Positions 24,092-32,852 of a stretch of DNA of 44,680 nucleotides are shown piece after piece; the stretch's first letter is position 1, and each line of letters starts with the position of its first letter. The notes below the pieces were generated by a model. It saw only the letters and a list, made by a program, of their open reading frames with translations, made no database searches and was not told the DNA's origin. A program made the position numbers and the translations under genes. This DNA comes from Streptomyces rishiriensis. GTDB taxonomy: Bacteria; Actinomycetota; Actinomycetes; Streptomycetales; Streptomycetaceae. The stretch spans positions 1 through 44,680 of the forward strand of contig NZ_BEWA01000034.1 in assembly GCF_003112535.1 (NCBI RefSeq). Reading direction: 5' to 3'.

Positions 24092-25042
24092 ATGAGCACC
24101 AACGTCCTGCGCACCGCCGACGGATGGTGGGTGGTCCGCGGCGAACGGGCCGTCCCCGTCGGCACCGAGGCCGCCACCACCGCCGAGCTGATCGCCGACC
24201 GGGCCGCCGTACGCGAGGCGGCTCTCTCGGCCGAGCCGGGCACGCCCGTCGCCGCCCTGACCCTCCTCTCGCCGGTCACCACCCCCTGCCGGGTCGTCGC
24301 CCAGATGGTCAACTACCGCAGCCACGCCCGCGATTCCGGATTCACGGGCGACATTCCGCCCGCCTTCTTCCGTAAGGCGTCCGGCTCGGTCAGTGGTCCC
24401 GGCGACGCCGTCATACGGCCCTCGCATGTGCGGTTCCTCGACTACGAGGTCGAGCTCGGGCTCGTCATGGGGGCATCCCTGCCCGTCGGTACGGTGGTCG
24501 AGGAGCGGGACCTGGCTTCGTACGTCGCCGGCCTGGTGATCACCGATGACGTCAGCGCGCGCGACGTCCAGCTGACGAAGACGCAGTTCTACGAGAGCAA
24601 GTCGTATCCGACCTTCACCCCGACCGGCCCGTACCTGGCCCTGCTGGAGCCGGCGGACTTCGACCGTCTCCCCGACCTGCGGCTGAAGCTGTCGGTCAAC
24701 GGCGAGCCGCGTCAGGACCGCACCCTCGCCGACATGATCGTCCGTCCGGCGCAGGCCCTGACCCTGCTGGCCCGGTTCCAGACCCTCGACCCGGGCGACC
24801 TGCTGCTCACCGGCACGCCCGGCGGCACGGCCCTCAAGGCTCCGCCGAAGCCGGTCGAGAAGATCGGCGCGCTGCTGCCGCCCACCGTGAAATGGAAGGC
24901 GTTCTTCACGTCCCAGGCCAAGAACCCGCACTACCTGCACGCGGGTGACGTGATCACGGCGACCATCGCGACCCCGGACGGCCGGATCGACCTCGGCGAG
25001 CAGCGCACGCCCGTCACGGACGCGCAGCAGGACCCGAGGTGA
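24092..25042 (+). CDS. Fumarylacetoacetate hydrolase (FAH) family enzyme
   Basis: 316 residues. FAH catalytic fold about 75-300: CRVVAQMVNYRSHARD, PPAFFRKASGSVSGPGDAVIRP, DYEVELGLVMGASLPVG with acidic metal ligands, VITDDVSARDVQLTKTQF, and DLLLTGTPGGTALKAPPKP. Enzymes of this family hydrolyse or isomerise beta-diketo or acylpyruvate products of aromatic ring cleavage, using Mg2+ or Ca2+. It follows the dioxygenase by 30 bp and is 7 bp ahead of the monooxygenase gene, so it is in one operon. Together with the acetoacetyl-CoA synthetase downstream, the likely role is to split the ring-cleavage product into acetoacetate plus a second acid. It could alternatively be a decarboxylase/isomerase of the HpcE type. 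Confidence 0.87.
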   Translation: MSTNVLRTADGWWVVRGERAVPVGTEAATTAELIADRAAVREAALSAEPGTPVAALTLLSPVTTPCRVVAQMVNYRSHARDSGFTGDIPPAFFRKASGSVSGPGDAVIRPSHVRFLDYEVELGLVMGASLPVGTVVEERDLASYVAGLVITDDVSARDVQLTKTQFYESKSYPTFTPTGPYLALLEPADFDRLPDLRLKLSVNGEPRQDRTLADMIVRPAQALTLLARFQTLDPGDLLLTGTPGGTALKAPPKPVEKIGALLPPTVKWKAFFTSQAKNPHYLHAGDVITATIATPDGRIDLGEQRTPVTDAQQDPR

Positions 25043-25049
25043 GCCGCAC

Positions 25050-26666
25050 ATGACCGCAGACCAGCCCGCACGGCCGGACTCCGCACCGCACGTCCCGGTA
25101 GTGATCATCGGCGCCGGACCGGTGGGCGTGACCGCCGCCCTCCTCCTCGCCCGGCGCGGAGTCCGCACCCTCGTCCTGGAACGCCACGAGGACGTCTACC
25201 CCCTCCCGCGCGCCGTCGCCACCGACGACGAGGTCCGCCGGATCCTCCAGGCCGCGGGCGTGGGGGAGGAGTTCACCGCGATCGCCCGCCCGGCCAACGG
25301 ACTACGGCTGCTCGACGCCCGCCACCGGGTGATGGCCGAGTTCCGCCGCACCGGACACGGCCGGCACGGCTACCCCCAGACCAGCATGTTCGACCAGCCC
25401 GAGCTGGAACGACTGCTGCGCGACGCCCTCGCCCGGCACCCGGAGTGCGCACTGCGGGGCGGAGCGGAGGTCACCGGCGTCGGCCCGGACACCGCGGGCC
25501 CCGTGCGCGTGACCTACCGCGACGACGACGGCGAGCACGAGGTGTGGGCCGAGGCCGTCCTCGGCTGCGACGGCGCGAACAGTCTCACCCGTGACGCCAT
25601 CGGCGCCGTATGGGAGGACCTGCGCTTCGAGGAGAGCTGGACGGTCGTCGACGTTCGCACCACCGCCGACGTGCGCTGCTGGGACGGCGTCGACCAGGTC
25701 TGCGACCCGCACCGGCCGGCGACCTTCATGCGCGTCGGAGAGGACCGCTACCGCTGGGAGTTCCGGCTCCCGGACGCCACGGGCGGCGACGGCGACGGCG
25801 AGTCGGTCCGCGAGCTGGTCGCCCCGTGGCTGCCGTCCTCCTTCGTCGACGACTTCGAAGTCGTCCGCTTGACGCGGTACACCTTCCGGGCACGCCTCGC
25901 CGACCGCTGGCGCGGCGGCCGGGTCTTCCTCCTCGGCGACGCCGCCCACCTCACCCCGCCGTTCGTCGGACAGGGCCTGTGCTCGGGCCTGAGGGACGCC
26001 TACAACCTCACCTGGAAACTCGCCCGCGTCCTGCGACAGGGCGGCGACGAGCGGTTGCTGGACACCTACGAGAGCGAGCGCAAGCCGCACGCCCGGCATG
26101 TCGTCCGGCTCGCGGTCGCCATGGGCTGGGCCATGACCGGCGGCCAGGACGGCGCCGCCACACTGCGCCGCAGGCTGCTGGCGGCGGTCTGCCGCATCCC
26201 CGGGCTGACCGCGGCGGCCGGCCGCGACCTCAGCCCGGCCCTGACCGCCGGCCCCCTCGTACGGCGCCGCCTGCGCGGGGGGCTGGCGGGCACGCACTGC
26301 CCGCAGCCGTGGATCACCGCCGACGGGCGGCGCACCCGCCTCGACGAGGTCCTCGGCGACTCCTTCACCGTCCTGACCGCCGCCGAACCCCCGCCGTCGC
26401 TGCACGCCCTCGCCCAGGCGCTCGGCGTCCGGGCGGTCCCCGTGAGCGACCTGGGCGACGACGGCACGCTCGCCGCCTGGCTGCGCGCGGGCCGGGCGGC
26501 CGCCGTACTGCTGCGCCCCGACCGCGTCGTCATGGACGTCGTCCCGGCCGGGGGGAACGACTTCACCGGCACCGCCGCCTGGGCGTCCCTCCTGCACACC
26601 ACGCGCAGCCCCCTCCCGCCCCGACGGACCGCCGACGACCGCCTGTTGAGGAGCGCCACACGATGA
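25050..26666 (+). CDS. FAD-dependent aromatic monooxygenase, MhpA-like
   Basis: 538 residues. N-terminal FAD site VVIIGAGPVGVTAALLLARRGVRTLVLER, a middle DG motif (AVLGCDGANSLTRDAIG), and FLLGDAAHLTPPFVGQGLCSGLRDAYNLTWKL for FAD ribityl binding. The C-terminal about 400-538 is the thioredoxin-like domain typical of 3-(3-hydroxyphenyl)propionate and phenol hydroxylases. It would hydroxylate a phenolic ring using NAD(P)H and O2 to supply the catechol-type substrate of the dioxygenase. It ends in an ATGA overlap with the synthetase gene, showing translational coupling. Confidence 0.92.
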   Translation: MTADQPARPDSAPHVPVVIIGAGPVGVTAALLLARRGVRTLVLERHEDVYPLPRAVATDDEVRRILQAAGVGEEFTAIARPANGLRLLDARHRVMAEFRRTGHGRHGYPQTSMFDQPELERLLRDALARHPECALRGGAEVTGVGPDTAGPVRVTYRDDDGEHEVWAEAVLGCDGANSLTRDAIGAVWEDLRFEESWTVVDVRTTADVRCWDGVDQVCDPHRPATFMRVGEDRYRWEFRLPDATGGDGDGESVRELVAPWLPSSFVDDFEVVRLTRYTFRARLADRWRGGRVFLLGDAAHLTPPFVGQGLCSGLRDAYNLTWKLARVLRQGGDERLLDTYESERKPHARHVVRLAVAMGWAMTGGQDGAATLRRRLLAAVCRIPGLTAAAGRDLSPALTAGPLVRRRLRGGLAGTHCPQPWITADGRRTRLDEVLGDSFTVLTAAEPPPSLHALAQALGVRAVPVSDLGDDGTLAAWLRAGRAAAVLLRPDRVVMDVVPAGGNDFTGTAAWASLLHTTRSPLPPRRTADDRLLRSATR

Positions 26667-28630
26667 CCGTGCCCGAACCCTTCGCGACACCTGACCCGAA
26701 GGCCGTCGCGGCCGGCCACATCACGGACTTCGCCCGGCATGCCGGGCGGGCCGGATCCGACTACGCGGCCCTGCACCGCTGGTCGGTCACCGACCTGGAA
26801 GGCTTCTGGGGCGCGGTCTGGGACTACTTCGACATCGACGCCGACACGCCGTACGAGCACGTCCTCGGCGACGAGCGGATGCCCGGCGCCCGCTGGTTTC
26901 CCGGCGCCACCCTCAACTACGCCCACCACGCCCTGCGCAACCTCGCCGCCGGCGACGTGGCGGTCATCGCCCTCGACGAGACAGGCTCCTGCTATGAGGT
27001 GACCGCCGGCCGACTGCGCTCCCAGGTCGCCTCCGTCGCCGCCACCCTGCGCGAGCTCGGCGTGGGGCGGGGCGACCGGGTGGTCGGCTACCTGCCCAAC
27101 ACCCCGCACGCCATCGTCGCGTTCCTCGCCGCCGCGAGCCTGGGCGCCGTGTGGTCGGTGTGCGGGCAGGATTACGCGCCCAAGGCCGCCGCCGACCGCT
27201 TCGCCCAGCTCGAACCCACCGTGCTGATCGCCGCCGACGGCTACCTCTTCGACGGCACCGTCCACGACCGCCGCGACGCCGCCCTCGAACTGGCCCACGC
27301 GCTGCCGACGGTGAAGGCGACGCTGCTGGTGGACCACGTGGGTCTGCCGTGGCCGCGGCAGGCGTACCCGTCGCCGGTACTGCCGTGGGGGGACGCGGCC
27401 ACCCGCAGCGAGGAACTCATCTGCGCGCCCGTGCCGTTCGACCATCCGCTGTGGGTGGTGTTCTCCTCCGGCACCACCGGCCTGCCCAAGGGCATCGTCC
27501 ACGGCCACGGCGGCGTGCTGCTGGAGCATCTGAAGATCCTCGGCCTGCACTCCGACCTCGGCCCGGGCGACCGCCTGCTGTGGTACACGACCACGCTCTG
27601 GATGATGTGGAACCTGGTCGCCTCGACGCTGCTGACCGGCGCCACGACCTGCACGTACGACGGCAGCCCGGCGCCCCTCGCCAAACCCGACATCCTGTGG
27701 GAGCTGGCCGCCCGCCACCGGGTGACCGTCTTCGGCACCAGCCCCCAGTACCTCCTCGGCATGGCCAAGTTGCGCGTCGACCCGTCCGTCCACGACCTGT
27801 CGTCGATCCGCGTCGTCGGCTGCACCGGCTCCGCCCTGCCGGCCTCCGCCTACCCGTGGGTCCGCGACCACGTCGGCGACGGCGTGCTGCTGGCGTCGAT
27901 CAGCGGCGGCACGGACGTCGTGTCGGGCTTCGCGGGCAGCGCCCCCAACACCCCCGTGTGGGCGGGAGAGTTGTCAGCGCCGCAGTTGGGCGTGGCCCTG
28001 GCCGCGTTCGACGCCGAGGGCTTCCCGGTCATCGACCGGGTCGGCGAACTGGTCGTCACCCGCCCGATGCCCTCCATGCCGCTGTACTTCTGGAACGACC
28101 CCGACGGCAGCCGCTACCACGACGCCTACTTCTCCTCCTACCCCGGCATGTGGCGGCACGGCGACTGGATCACCCTCACCTCCCACGGCTCGGTGATCGT
28201 GCACGGCCGCTCCGACAGCACGCTCAACCGCAACGGCGTACGCCTGGGCAGCGCCGACATCCACGACGCCGTCGAACGGCTTCCGGAGATAGCCGAAGCG
28301 CTGGTCATCGGCGCGGAGGAGCCCGACGGCGGCTACTGGATGCCGCTGTTCGTCGTCCTTGCCGCCGGGGCGGCCCTGGACGACGCCCTCCGCGAGAAGA
28401 TCAGGGAAGCGATCCGGAGCGGCGCCTCACCCCGCCATGTCCCGGACGAGATCCTCGTGGTGCCGGGCATCCCGCACACCCGTACCGGCAAGAAGCTCGA
28501 AGTCCCCGTCAAACGTCTCCTCCAGGGCGCCGCGGTCGAACAGGTCGTCAACCCCGCCACGCTGGACGCCCCCCATCTGATCGAGCACTTCGCCCGGCTC
28601 GGCGCCGAGCGCCGGGGCCGGTCCGCGTGA
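26663..28630 (+). CDS. Acetoacetyl-CoA synthetase
   Basis: 655 residues, ANL superfamily of the acetoacetate-CoA ligase type. Features: N-terminal cap with HRWSVTDLEGFWGAVWDYFDI, P-loop motif FSSGTTGLPKGIVHGHGG, GTSPQYLLGMAKL, SISGGTDVVSGFAGSAPNTPVWAGELSAPQLGV, GDWITLTSHGSVIVHGRSDSTLNRNGVRLGSADI, and the catalytic Lys in TRTGKKLEVPVKRLL. It activates acetoacetate with ATP and CoA, giving acetoacetyl-CoA for thiolysis. As the last gene of an aromatic-catabolism operon it indicates that the pathway's end product is acetoacetate or a close beta-keto acid. Start ATG 26663 overlaps the monooxygenase stop. Confidence 0.94.
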   Translation: MTVPEPFATPDPKAVAAGHITDFARHAGRAGSDYAALHRWSVTDLEGFWGAVWDYFDIDADTPYEHVLGDERMPGARWFPGATLNYAHHALRNLAAGDVAVIALDETGSCYEVTAGRLRSQVASVAATLRELGVGRGDRVVGYLPNTPHAIVAFLAAASLGAVWSVCGQDYAPKAAADRFAQLEPTVLIAADGYLFDGTVHDRRDAALELAHALPTVKATLLVDHVGLPWPRQAYPSPVLPWGDAATRSEELICAPVPFDHPLWVVFSSGTTGLPKGIVHGHGGVLLEHLKILGLHSDLGPGDRLLWYTTTLWMMWNLVASTLLTGATTCTYDGSPAPLAKPDILWELAARHRVTVFGTSPQYLLGMAKLRVDPSVHDLSSIRVVGCTGSALPASAYPWVRDHVGDGVLLASISGGTDVVSGFAGSAPNTPVWAGELSAPQLGVALAAFDAEGFPVIDRVGELVVTRPMPSMPLYFWNDPDGSRYHDAYFSSYPGMWRHGDWITLTSHGSVIVHGRSDSTLNRNGVRLGSADIHDAVERLPEIAEALVIGAEEPDGGYWMPLFVVLAAGAALDDALREKIREAIRSGASPRHVPDEILVVPGIPHTRTGKKLEVPVKRLLQGAAVEQVVNPATLDAPHLIEHFARLGAERRGRSA

Positions 28631-28748
28631 AGCCGTACAGACCGCCCCCGCCGTCGGGACGTCCCCGGTGTTTGTCCCCGGTGTTCGTCCCCGACCGTCG
28701 TACCGACGTCGCCGGGTCACCCCGAACGGCCCCCGGGCCCCCGGGGGA

Positions 28749-29720
28749 TCAGTGCCGGGCGAACTGGACCTGTGTCGGCTGGACCACGTTCGGCCGCACC
28801 GCGATTCCGTTGACGGTCAGCCGCTCGCCGTAGATGTCCGTCACCCTGATCGCCTTGCCGCAGCCGCTTCCGTCGGGCGACAGGAAGTAGTTGTAGGCGG
28901 TGCGGGACAACTGCCGCCAGCCGCCCGCGGTGCTGACCTCCAGCCGCGCCACCGGATTCCGGTGGCCGATCACCTGGATGCCGCACCAGTAGGGGCTGGA
29001 CCCGGTCTTGTACCTGATGGACATCGTCCCGACCGAGCCGGGGCTCACCAGGCTCCAGGTGATGGGGAGCCGGCCGACCTTGAGGTCGGCGAGTTCGGCG
29101 AAGGCCTGCTGGCTGAGGTCGAGTTGCCCGGGCGCACAGGGCAGGGGGCACTCGTTGGTGATCCGCACGGTGAGGGACTTGCCGTTGGCGGCGCGGACGT
29201 GCACGTACGCGCCGCACGCCCTGGAGGTCTCGTAGTCGGTGGTGTTCATCGCCGCGATCATGAGATCGGGGCTCGGCCCGAACAGACAGGCACCGTCCCC
29301 GACGCCGGCCTCGTAGGCGGTGGCGACGCCTTGGTAGGAGGCGCCGGGCCGGATCCGTCCCGAAAGCGAGGTCGTGCCGGACGCCTCTCGCGGGGGCCGC
29401 GGGACGCCCGTGGACGACGGACGCGGTGTCGCGGAGGGCGTCGCGGTCTTCGGTCCGGCAGAGCCGGTCGGGCTCGGGCTCGCGCTCGCCGTCGGGCTCG
29501 CCGTCACGGCCGGGGAGCCCGTCCCGGCGGCGCCTGCGGCCTTCGGCTGGGCGGTGACGAGGGGCGCGGCCGCGGCGGGCCCCGCGTCGGTCTCGTGGCC
29601 GGGGAGCAACGCCATGACCAGGTAGGCGAGAACGCCCGCGGCGGTCAGCGCCGCACCCGCGCCCAGCACGAGTCTGCGCCTTTGCCTGCGCTGCCGCGCG
29701 AGCTGCCTCGTTGTCTTCAT
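28749..29720 (-). CDS. Bacterial expansin (EXLX-type: DPBB + CBM63)
   Basis: 323 residues. Basic N-terminus and one hydrophobic segment (about 16-40), then a Pro/Ser/Thr-rich stretch to about 115. Domain 1 (about 120-220) is a double-psi beta-barrel: GVATAYEAGVGDGACLFG, IAAMNTTDYETSRACGAYVHV, VRITNECP, and QLDLSQQAFAEL with the key Asp. Domain 2 (about 225-320) is CBM63-like: SPYWCGIQVIGHRNPVARLEV, WRQLSRTAYNYFL, VTDIYGERLTVNGI. Expansins loosen cellulose and wall networks without hydrolysis and aid colonisation of plant material. The N-terminal segment may be an uncleaved anchor instead of a signal peptide. It fits the cellulase and hemicellulase genes of the same window. Confidence 0.92.
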   Translation of the reverse strand: MKTTRQLARQRRQRRRLVLGAGAALTAAGVLAYLVMALLPGHETDAGPAAAAPLVTAQPKAAGAAGTGSPAVTASPTASASPSPTGSAGPKTATPSATPRPSSTGVPRPPREASGTTSLSGRIRPGASYQGVATAYEAGVGDGACLFGPSPDLMIAAMNTTDYETSRACGAYVHVRAANGKSLTVRITNECPLPCAPGQLDLSQQAFAELADLKVGRLPITWSLVSPGSVGTMSIRYKTGSSPYWCGIQVIGHRNPVARLEVSTAGGWRQLSRTAYNYFLSPDGSGCGKAIRVTDIYGERLTVNGIAVRPNVVQPTQVQFARH

Positions 29721-29939
29721 TGCCTGTCCGTTCGCAAGATCGGGCCGATGTGCACTGCTCAGTGGCCGCCCGCGGCGAAAAGGTTGCCGAAAGATCTTCG
29801 GACTCCACGCGGCCGGCCCGATCCGGTGGAGCCCCGCGGCCCGCGGGACGGACGCCCGCGCGTCCGCCCCCGCTCGGACGGGCCGCGATCCTGCGCCGTG
29901 GACTGCCGTGCCCGGGCCGCGGGTCGAAGCGGGAACGCG

Positions 29940-30791
29940 CTAGCGGCGGACCGCCGAGATCAGTCCGCCGGGCCCCTCCTCGCGCTGCGGCGGGGTGCTG
30001 ACCGGGCGGCCGTAGGCGGCTGCGCGCTCGCGCAGGGTGTGGCTGTCGGCCTCCCAGCCGTGCCCGGCCAGCCAGCCCACCGGGTCGTCGGGCATCTCCG
30101 AGACCCACATGGACGCTGCCGATCCCGGCACGGCGTCCGCGCCGAAGCGCTCGATCACGCCGCGTGAGCCCAGCGTCAGCCCCATCCGGCTGCCCGCCGC
30201 CGACCGCGCGCTGATCCGGGCCAGCAGCAGCTCCACCGCGTCCTCGGGCAGATAGATCAGCAGTCCTTCGGCGATCCACACGGTCGGCGCCGTCGGGTCG
30301 TGCCCGGCGGCGGCCAGCGCGCCCGGCCAGTCCTCGCGCAGATCCACCGCGACGGTGATCCGTTCGCAGCGTGCGACGGCCCGCTCCTGGCGCAGCACCG
30401 AAGCCTTGAAGTCCAGTGGCGCGGCGGTGTCGACCTCGAACAGCCGGGTGCCCTCGGGCCAGTCCATCCGGAAGGCCCGGCTGTCCATACCGGCGCCGAG
30501 CAGCACGACCTGCCGGACCCCGGACGCGGAGGCCTGCTGCAACAGGTCGTCGAGGAACTTCGTCCTGATGACGATGGAGAACGCGATGCCCAGCCGACGG
30601 AGTCGGGCGGCCTCGTCACCGGGTTGCGGCGCTGAGGAGGGCCCCAGGCCGCCGGCGGTGGCGAAGGCCCGTGCCAGCGGGTCGCGGAACAGCGCGTTCT
30701 CCCGCTCGGTCTCCAGCGCCCGCACCTTGGCCACGCCCACCGCCGTGGCCCACACTCCCGACGGCTGCACCCGCTCCTGCTCATCAGTCAC
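29940..30791 (-). CDS. Class I SAM-dependent methyltransferase (TIGR00027/LCM-like)
   Basis: 283 residues. WATAVGVAKVRALETERENALFRDPLARAF near the start, then SIVIRTKFLDDLLQQA, SAM-binding QVVLLGAGMDSRAFRMDWPEGTRLFEVDTAAPLDFKASVL, and PTVWIAEGLLIYLPEDAVELLLARI. This is the pattern of the leucine carboxyl methyltransferase-like family that is strongly expanded in actinobacteria. Substrates are largely unknown; some act on secondary metabolites. It stands alone on the minus strand between the expansin and the LAETG protein, with no context that points to a substrate. Confidence 0.9.
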   Translation of the reverse strand: MTDEQERVQPSGVWATAVGVAKVRALETERENALFRDPLARAFATAGGLGPSSAPQPGDEAARLRRLGIAFSIVIRTKFLDDLLQQASASGVRQVVLLGAGMDSRAFRMDWPEGTRLFEVDTAAPLDFKASVLRQERAVARCERITVAVDLREDWPGALAAAGHDPTAPTVWIAEGLLIYLPEDAVELLLARISARSAAGSRMGLTLGSRGVIERFGADAVPGSAASMWVSEMPDDPVGWLAGHGWEADSHTLRERAAAYGRPVSTPPQREEGPGGLISAVRR

Positions 30792-30870
30792 CGAGCCAGC
30801 CTAGATGACCGGTCCCCGAGGGGTCCGGCGAGTCGACCACCGGCTCGTCACCGGTCCCGGATCCAGTGAG

Positions 30871-30898
30871 GGCGCCCGCTTCCTGCGAAGCGGGCGCC
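30871..30898 (-). terminator. Hairpin terminator of the LAETG protein gene
   Basis: Perfect 12-bp stem (GGCGCCCGCTTC and complement) around CTGC, 36 bp past the minus-strand stop at 30935. Confidence 0.85.
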
Positions 30899-30934
30899 TG
30901 TCGTCGGCCGGTGGCGAGGGCCGTCCCGAGCGGT

Positions 30935-31873
30935 TCAGCCTCGTCGGCTACGACGCGCCCGGCCGGCCGTGAAGGTGAAGCCCGCTCCCAGGGCGACCAC
31001 GACGGCCGCGCACCCTGCGATCAGGCCGACCGGCGCGGAGGTCCCCGTCTCGGCGAGGGGCGGCTTGCTGCCGCTGGGCGACGGCTCAGGAGAGTCGGAC
31101 GGCGTAGCCGGCGTCGTCGGCGTGGACGGCGCCGGCGGCACCTTCGAGGTGGTGGGAGGCGTGGTGGAAGGCTGGGGAGTCTCCGGCGGCGTCGGGCTGC
31201 TCGACGGCGGCGCGCCGCCCCCCGGCTGGGAGGGCGTCGCCGGGGCGGACGGCGTCGGCTGGGACGGCGACTCCGGCGCTCCGGGAGCGCACGGCTGGTC
31301 CCCGCCGTTCCACGCCGCTATGAGGTGGTAAGGGGTGACGATGTTGTCCGGCTCGTAGGGGGCGGGGCCGTGCCCGTCCCCTTCCTTCCCGTCGTAGCTG
31401 ACGTCATCGCCGTACAGGTCGATCTGGCCGTAGCAGGTGGGCGGTTGGACGATGAGCTTCTGCCAGGTGCGCTTGGCGTCGTCGCTCCCGGCGACGTCCG
31501 CCGCGGTGAGCTGGACGGTGGCTTTGTCGATCAGGGTCTGGTGCCCCGAGACGAACCAGTTGGGTCCCTCGGTGGTGTACTCGGCGAGCGAGACCGGATA
31601 GGTGCAGCCCTCTGCGACGGTCTGACGAGGTGCGAGCCGCACCTCCACGGCGGCGGGCACCGTGTCCCAGGCGTGGAAGCCGCCCTGGGACGTCCAGTCG
31701 GCGCCTACGACGTTTCCGTCGGCGCCGACGATCCGGTACTGGACCGTGGCCGACTGGCAGGCGCTGTCCGTCCCGGCGTAGGCCGTTCCCGCTCCGAGTA
31801 CGGGGAGGGCCGCTGCGAAGAACGCGCTTGCAGCCAACGGCGCCAGAGATCTGAGGTGTTGTGAACGCGACAA
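30935..31873 (-). CDS. Sortase-anchored cell-wall protein (LAETG motif)
   Basis: 312 residues. Signal peptide about 1-33 (ending near TAYAG). An N-terminal globular domain follows (about 35-195) with paired Cys and SVSLAEYTTEGPNW-type strands, not assignable to a known family. A long Pro/Ser/Thr stalk (about 200-270) leads to the sorting signal PPLAETG, a membrane helix (VGLIAGCAAVVVALGAGFTF) and a basic tail GRARRSRRG. LAxTG with such a tail is the substrate type of class E sortases, so the protein should be linked to peptidoglycan with its N-terminal domain displayed on a stalk. No sortase gene is nearby. A hairpin terminator follows. Confidence 0.88.
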   Translation of the reverse strand: MSRSQHLRSLAPLAASAFFAAALPVLGAGTAYAGTDSACQSATVQYRIVGADGNVVGADWTSQGGFHAWDTVPAAVEVRLAPRQTVAEGCTYPVSLAEYTTEGPNWFVSGHQTLIDKATVQLTAADVAGSDDAKRTWQKLIVQPPTCYGQIDLYGDDVSYDGKEGDGHGPAPYEPDNIVTPYHLIAAWNGGDQPCAPGAPESPSQPTPSAPATPSQPGGGAPPSSSPTPPETPQPSTTPPTTSKVPPAPSTPTTPATPSDSPEPSPSGSKPPLAETGTSAPVGLIAGCAAVVVALGAGFTFTAGRARRSRRG

Positions 31874-32119
31874 AGGGAGCCTCTGTGATTCAACGTGAGG
31901 GGTGGGGAGGGGTTCACCGAGAAGACGGCCCGGCGGCGAGGCAGGCGAGATCGCGCGCTGCGACCGTTCCGCTTACCGCAGGAGCAGCGAGGTGAGCTGC
32001 ATTCTCGCCACCTTCCGCAACCGGCGTCAATTCTCTGCTGACTTGTCTCTGCGGGTTCGTCCGGCCACATCGAGTGATCACGGGCCCGGGACCGCGCAAC
32101 AGGACGAGCGCAGCTCCCC

Positions 32120-32653
32120 TCAGAGTTGCGGGGCCGAGCCCATCTCCGCGCTGAAGAAGACCGGTTCGCTGTCGAATCCCCGGACCATCTCGTGGAACTC
32201 CCACGTTCCGGACGCGTCCTTGGTGAACTCCGCGACCGTCCCGGCGGTGGAGTCGGCGATCTGCGCGAAGTCGTCCTTCAACAGCTCCGTATAGCCGTCG
32301 ACGACCAGCACTCCGGCGTTCGACAGATCCCCGAAAACCTTGGGTCCGGTGTTCTGGTGGATCGCCACCCCCACGACCACCCGGGCGAAGGAGGCGGCCA
32401 AGCGGTCGAGTTCGAAGGTCATCGCCTCGACGTAACCGAAGCCCTGACCGGTCTGGCTGTGCCGGCTCATGTTGATGGTGCCGTCCGGCGAGCGGCTGTC
32501 GAAGTGGACGATGTACACCGGCCGGCCGTAAGGGGCGTCCGCCGAGTAGGTCGCGGCGATGATGTCGAGATGATGAGGTGGCTGACCCAGAGGGCTCGGG
32601 TCCCACTTCAGTCGCACCTCGACCTTGCCCAGCCCGTTGCCGCCGCTGCTCAC
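32120..32653 (-). CDS. TerD-domain protein (tellurium-resistance/stress family)
   Basis: 177 residues from GTG 32653. KVEVRLKWDPSPLGQPPHHLDIIAATYSADAPYG, IVHFDSRSPDGTINMSRHSQTGQG, and EAMTFELDRLAASFARVVVGVAIHQ are TerD-fold signatures with the Asp-rich Ca2+-binding loops. TerD-type proteins are cytoplasmic or membrane-associated Ca2+ binders linked to stress responses and development in Streptomyces. The frame is open upstream to 32824, but that part is low-complexity and Arg-rich, while GTG 32653 has GGAGAGG at 10 bp and starts at the family's usual point. It stands alone, away from any ter operon. Confidence 0.87.
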   Translation of the reverse strand: MSSGGNGLGKVEVRLKWDPSPLGQPPHHLDIIAATYSADAPYGRPVYIVHFDSRSPDGTINMSRHSQTGQGFGYVEAMTFELDRLAASFARVVVGVAIHQNTGPKVFGDLSNAGVLVVDGYTELLKDDFAQIADSTAGTVAEFTKDASGTWEFHEMVRGFDSEPVFFSAEMGSAPQL

Positions 32654-32852
32654 CGGATTGCTGCCTCTCCCGTTGTCAGGCCACCACGGGACGGTGCCCG
32701 CATGCAAAGTATGGCGCGCCCGCCCGAGGTTGATGCGGTGGTGTGACGAGATGGGTTTGGGAGCGTTCGGGTGGTTCGTCGCCGGTCCTGCAACTGTCGG
32801 CCGGGCCGGCGGCCTCCTGGACACCGAGCGAACGCCGAGTGCTGGAGGTTGT

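Noticed and set aside
29721..29939. Operator near CCGAAAGATCTTCGG upstream of the expansin gene
   Set aside because: The symmetry is imperfect and short, and no CebR-like box is present; not enough to call.
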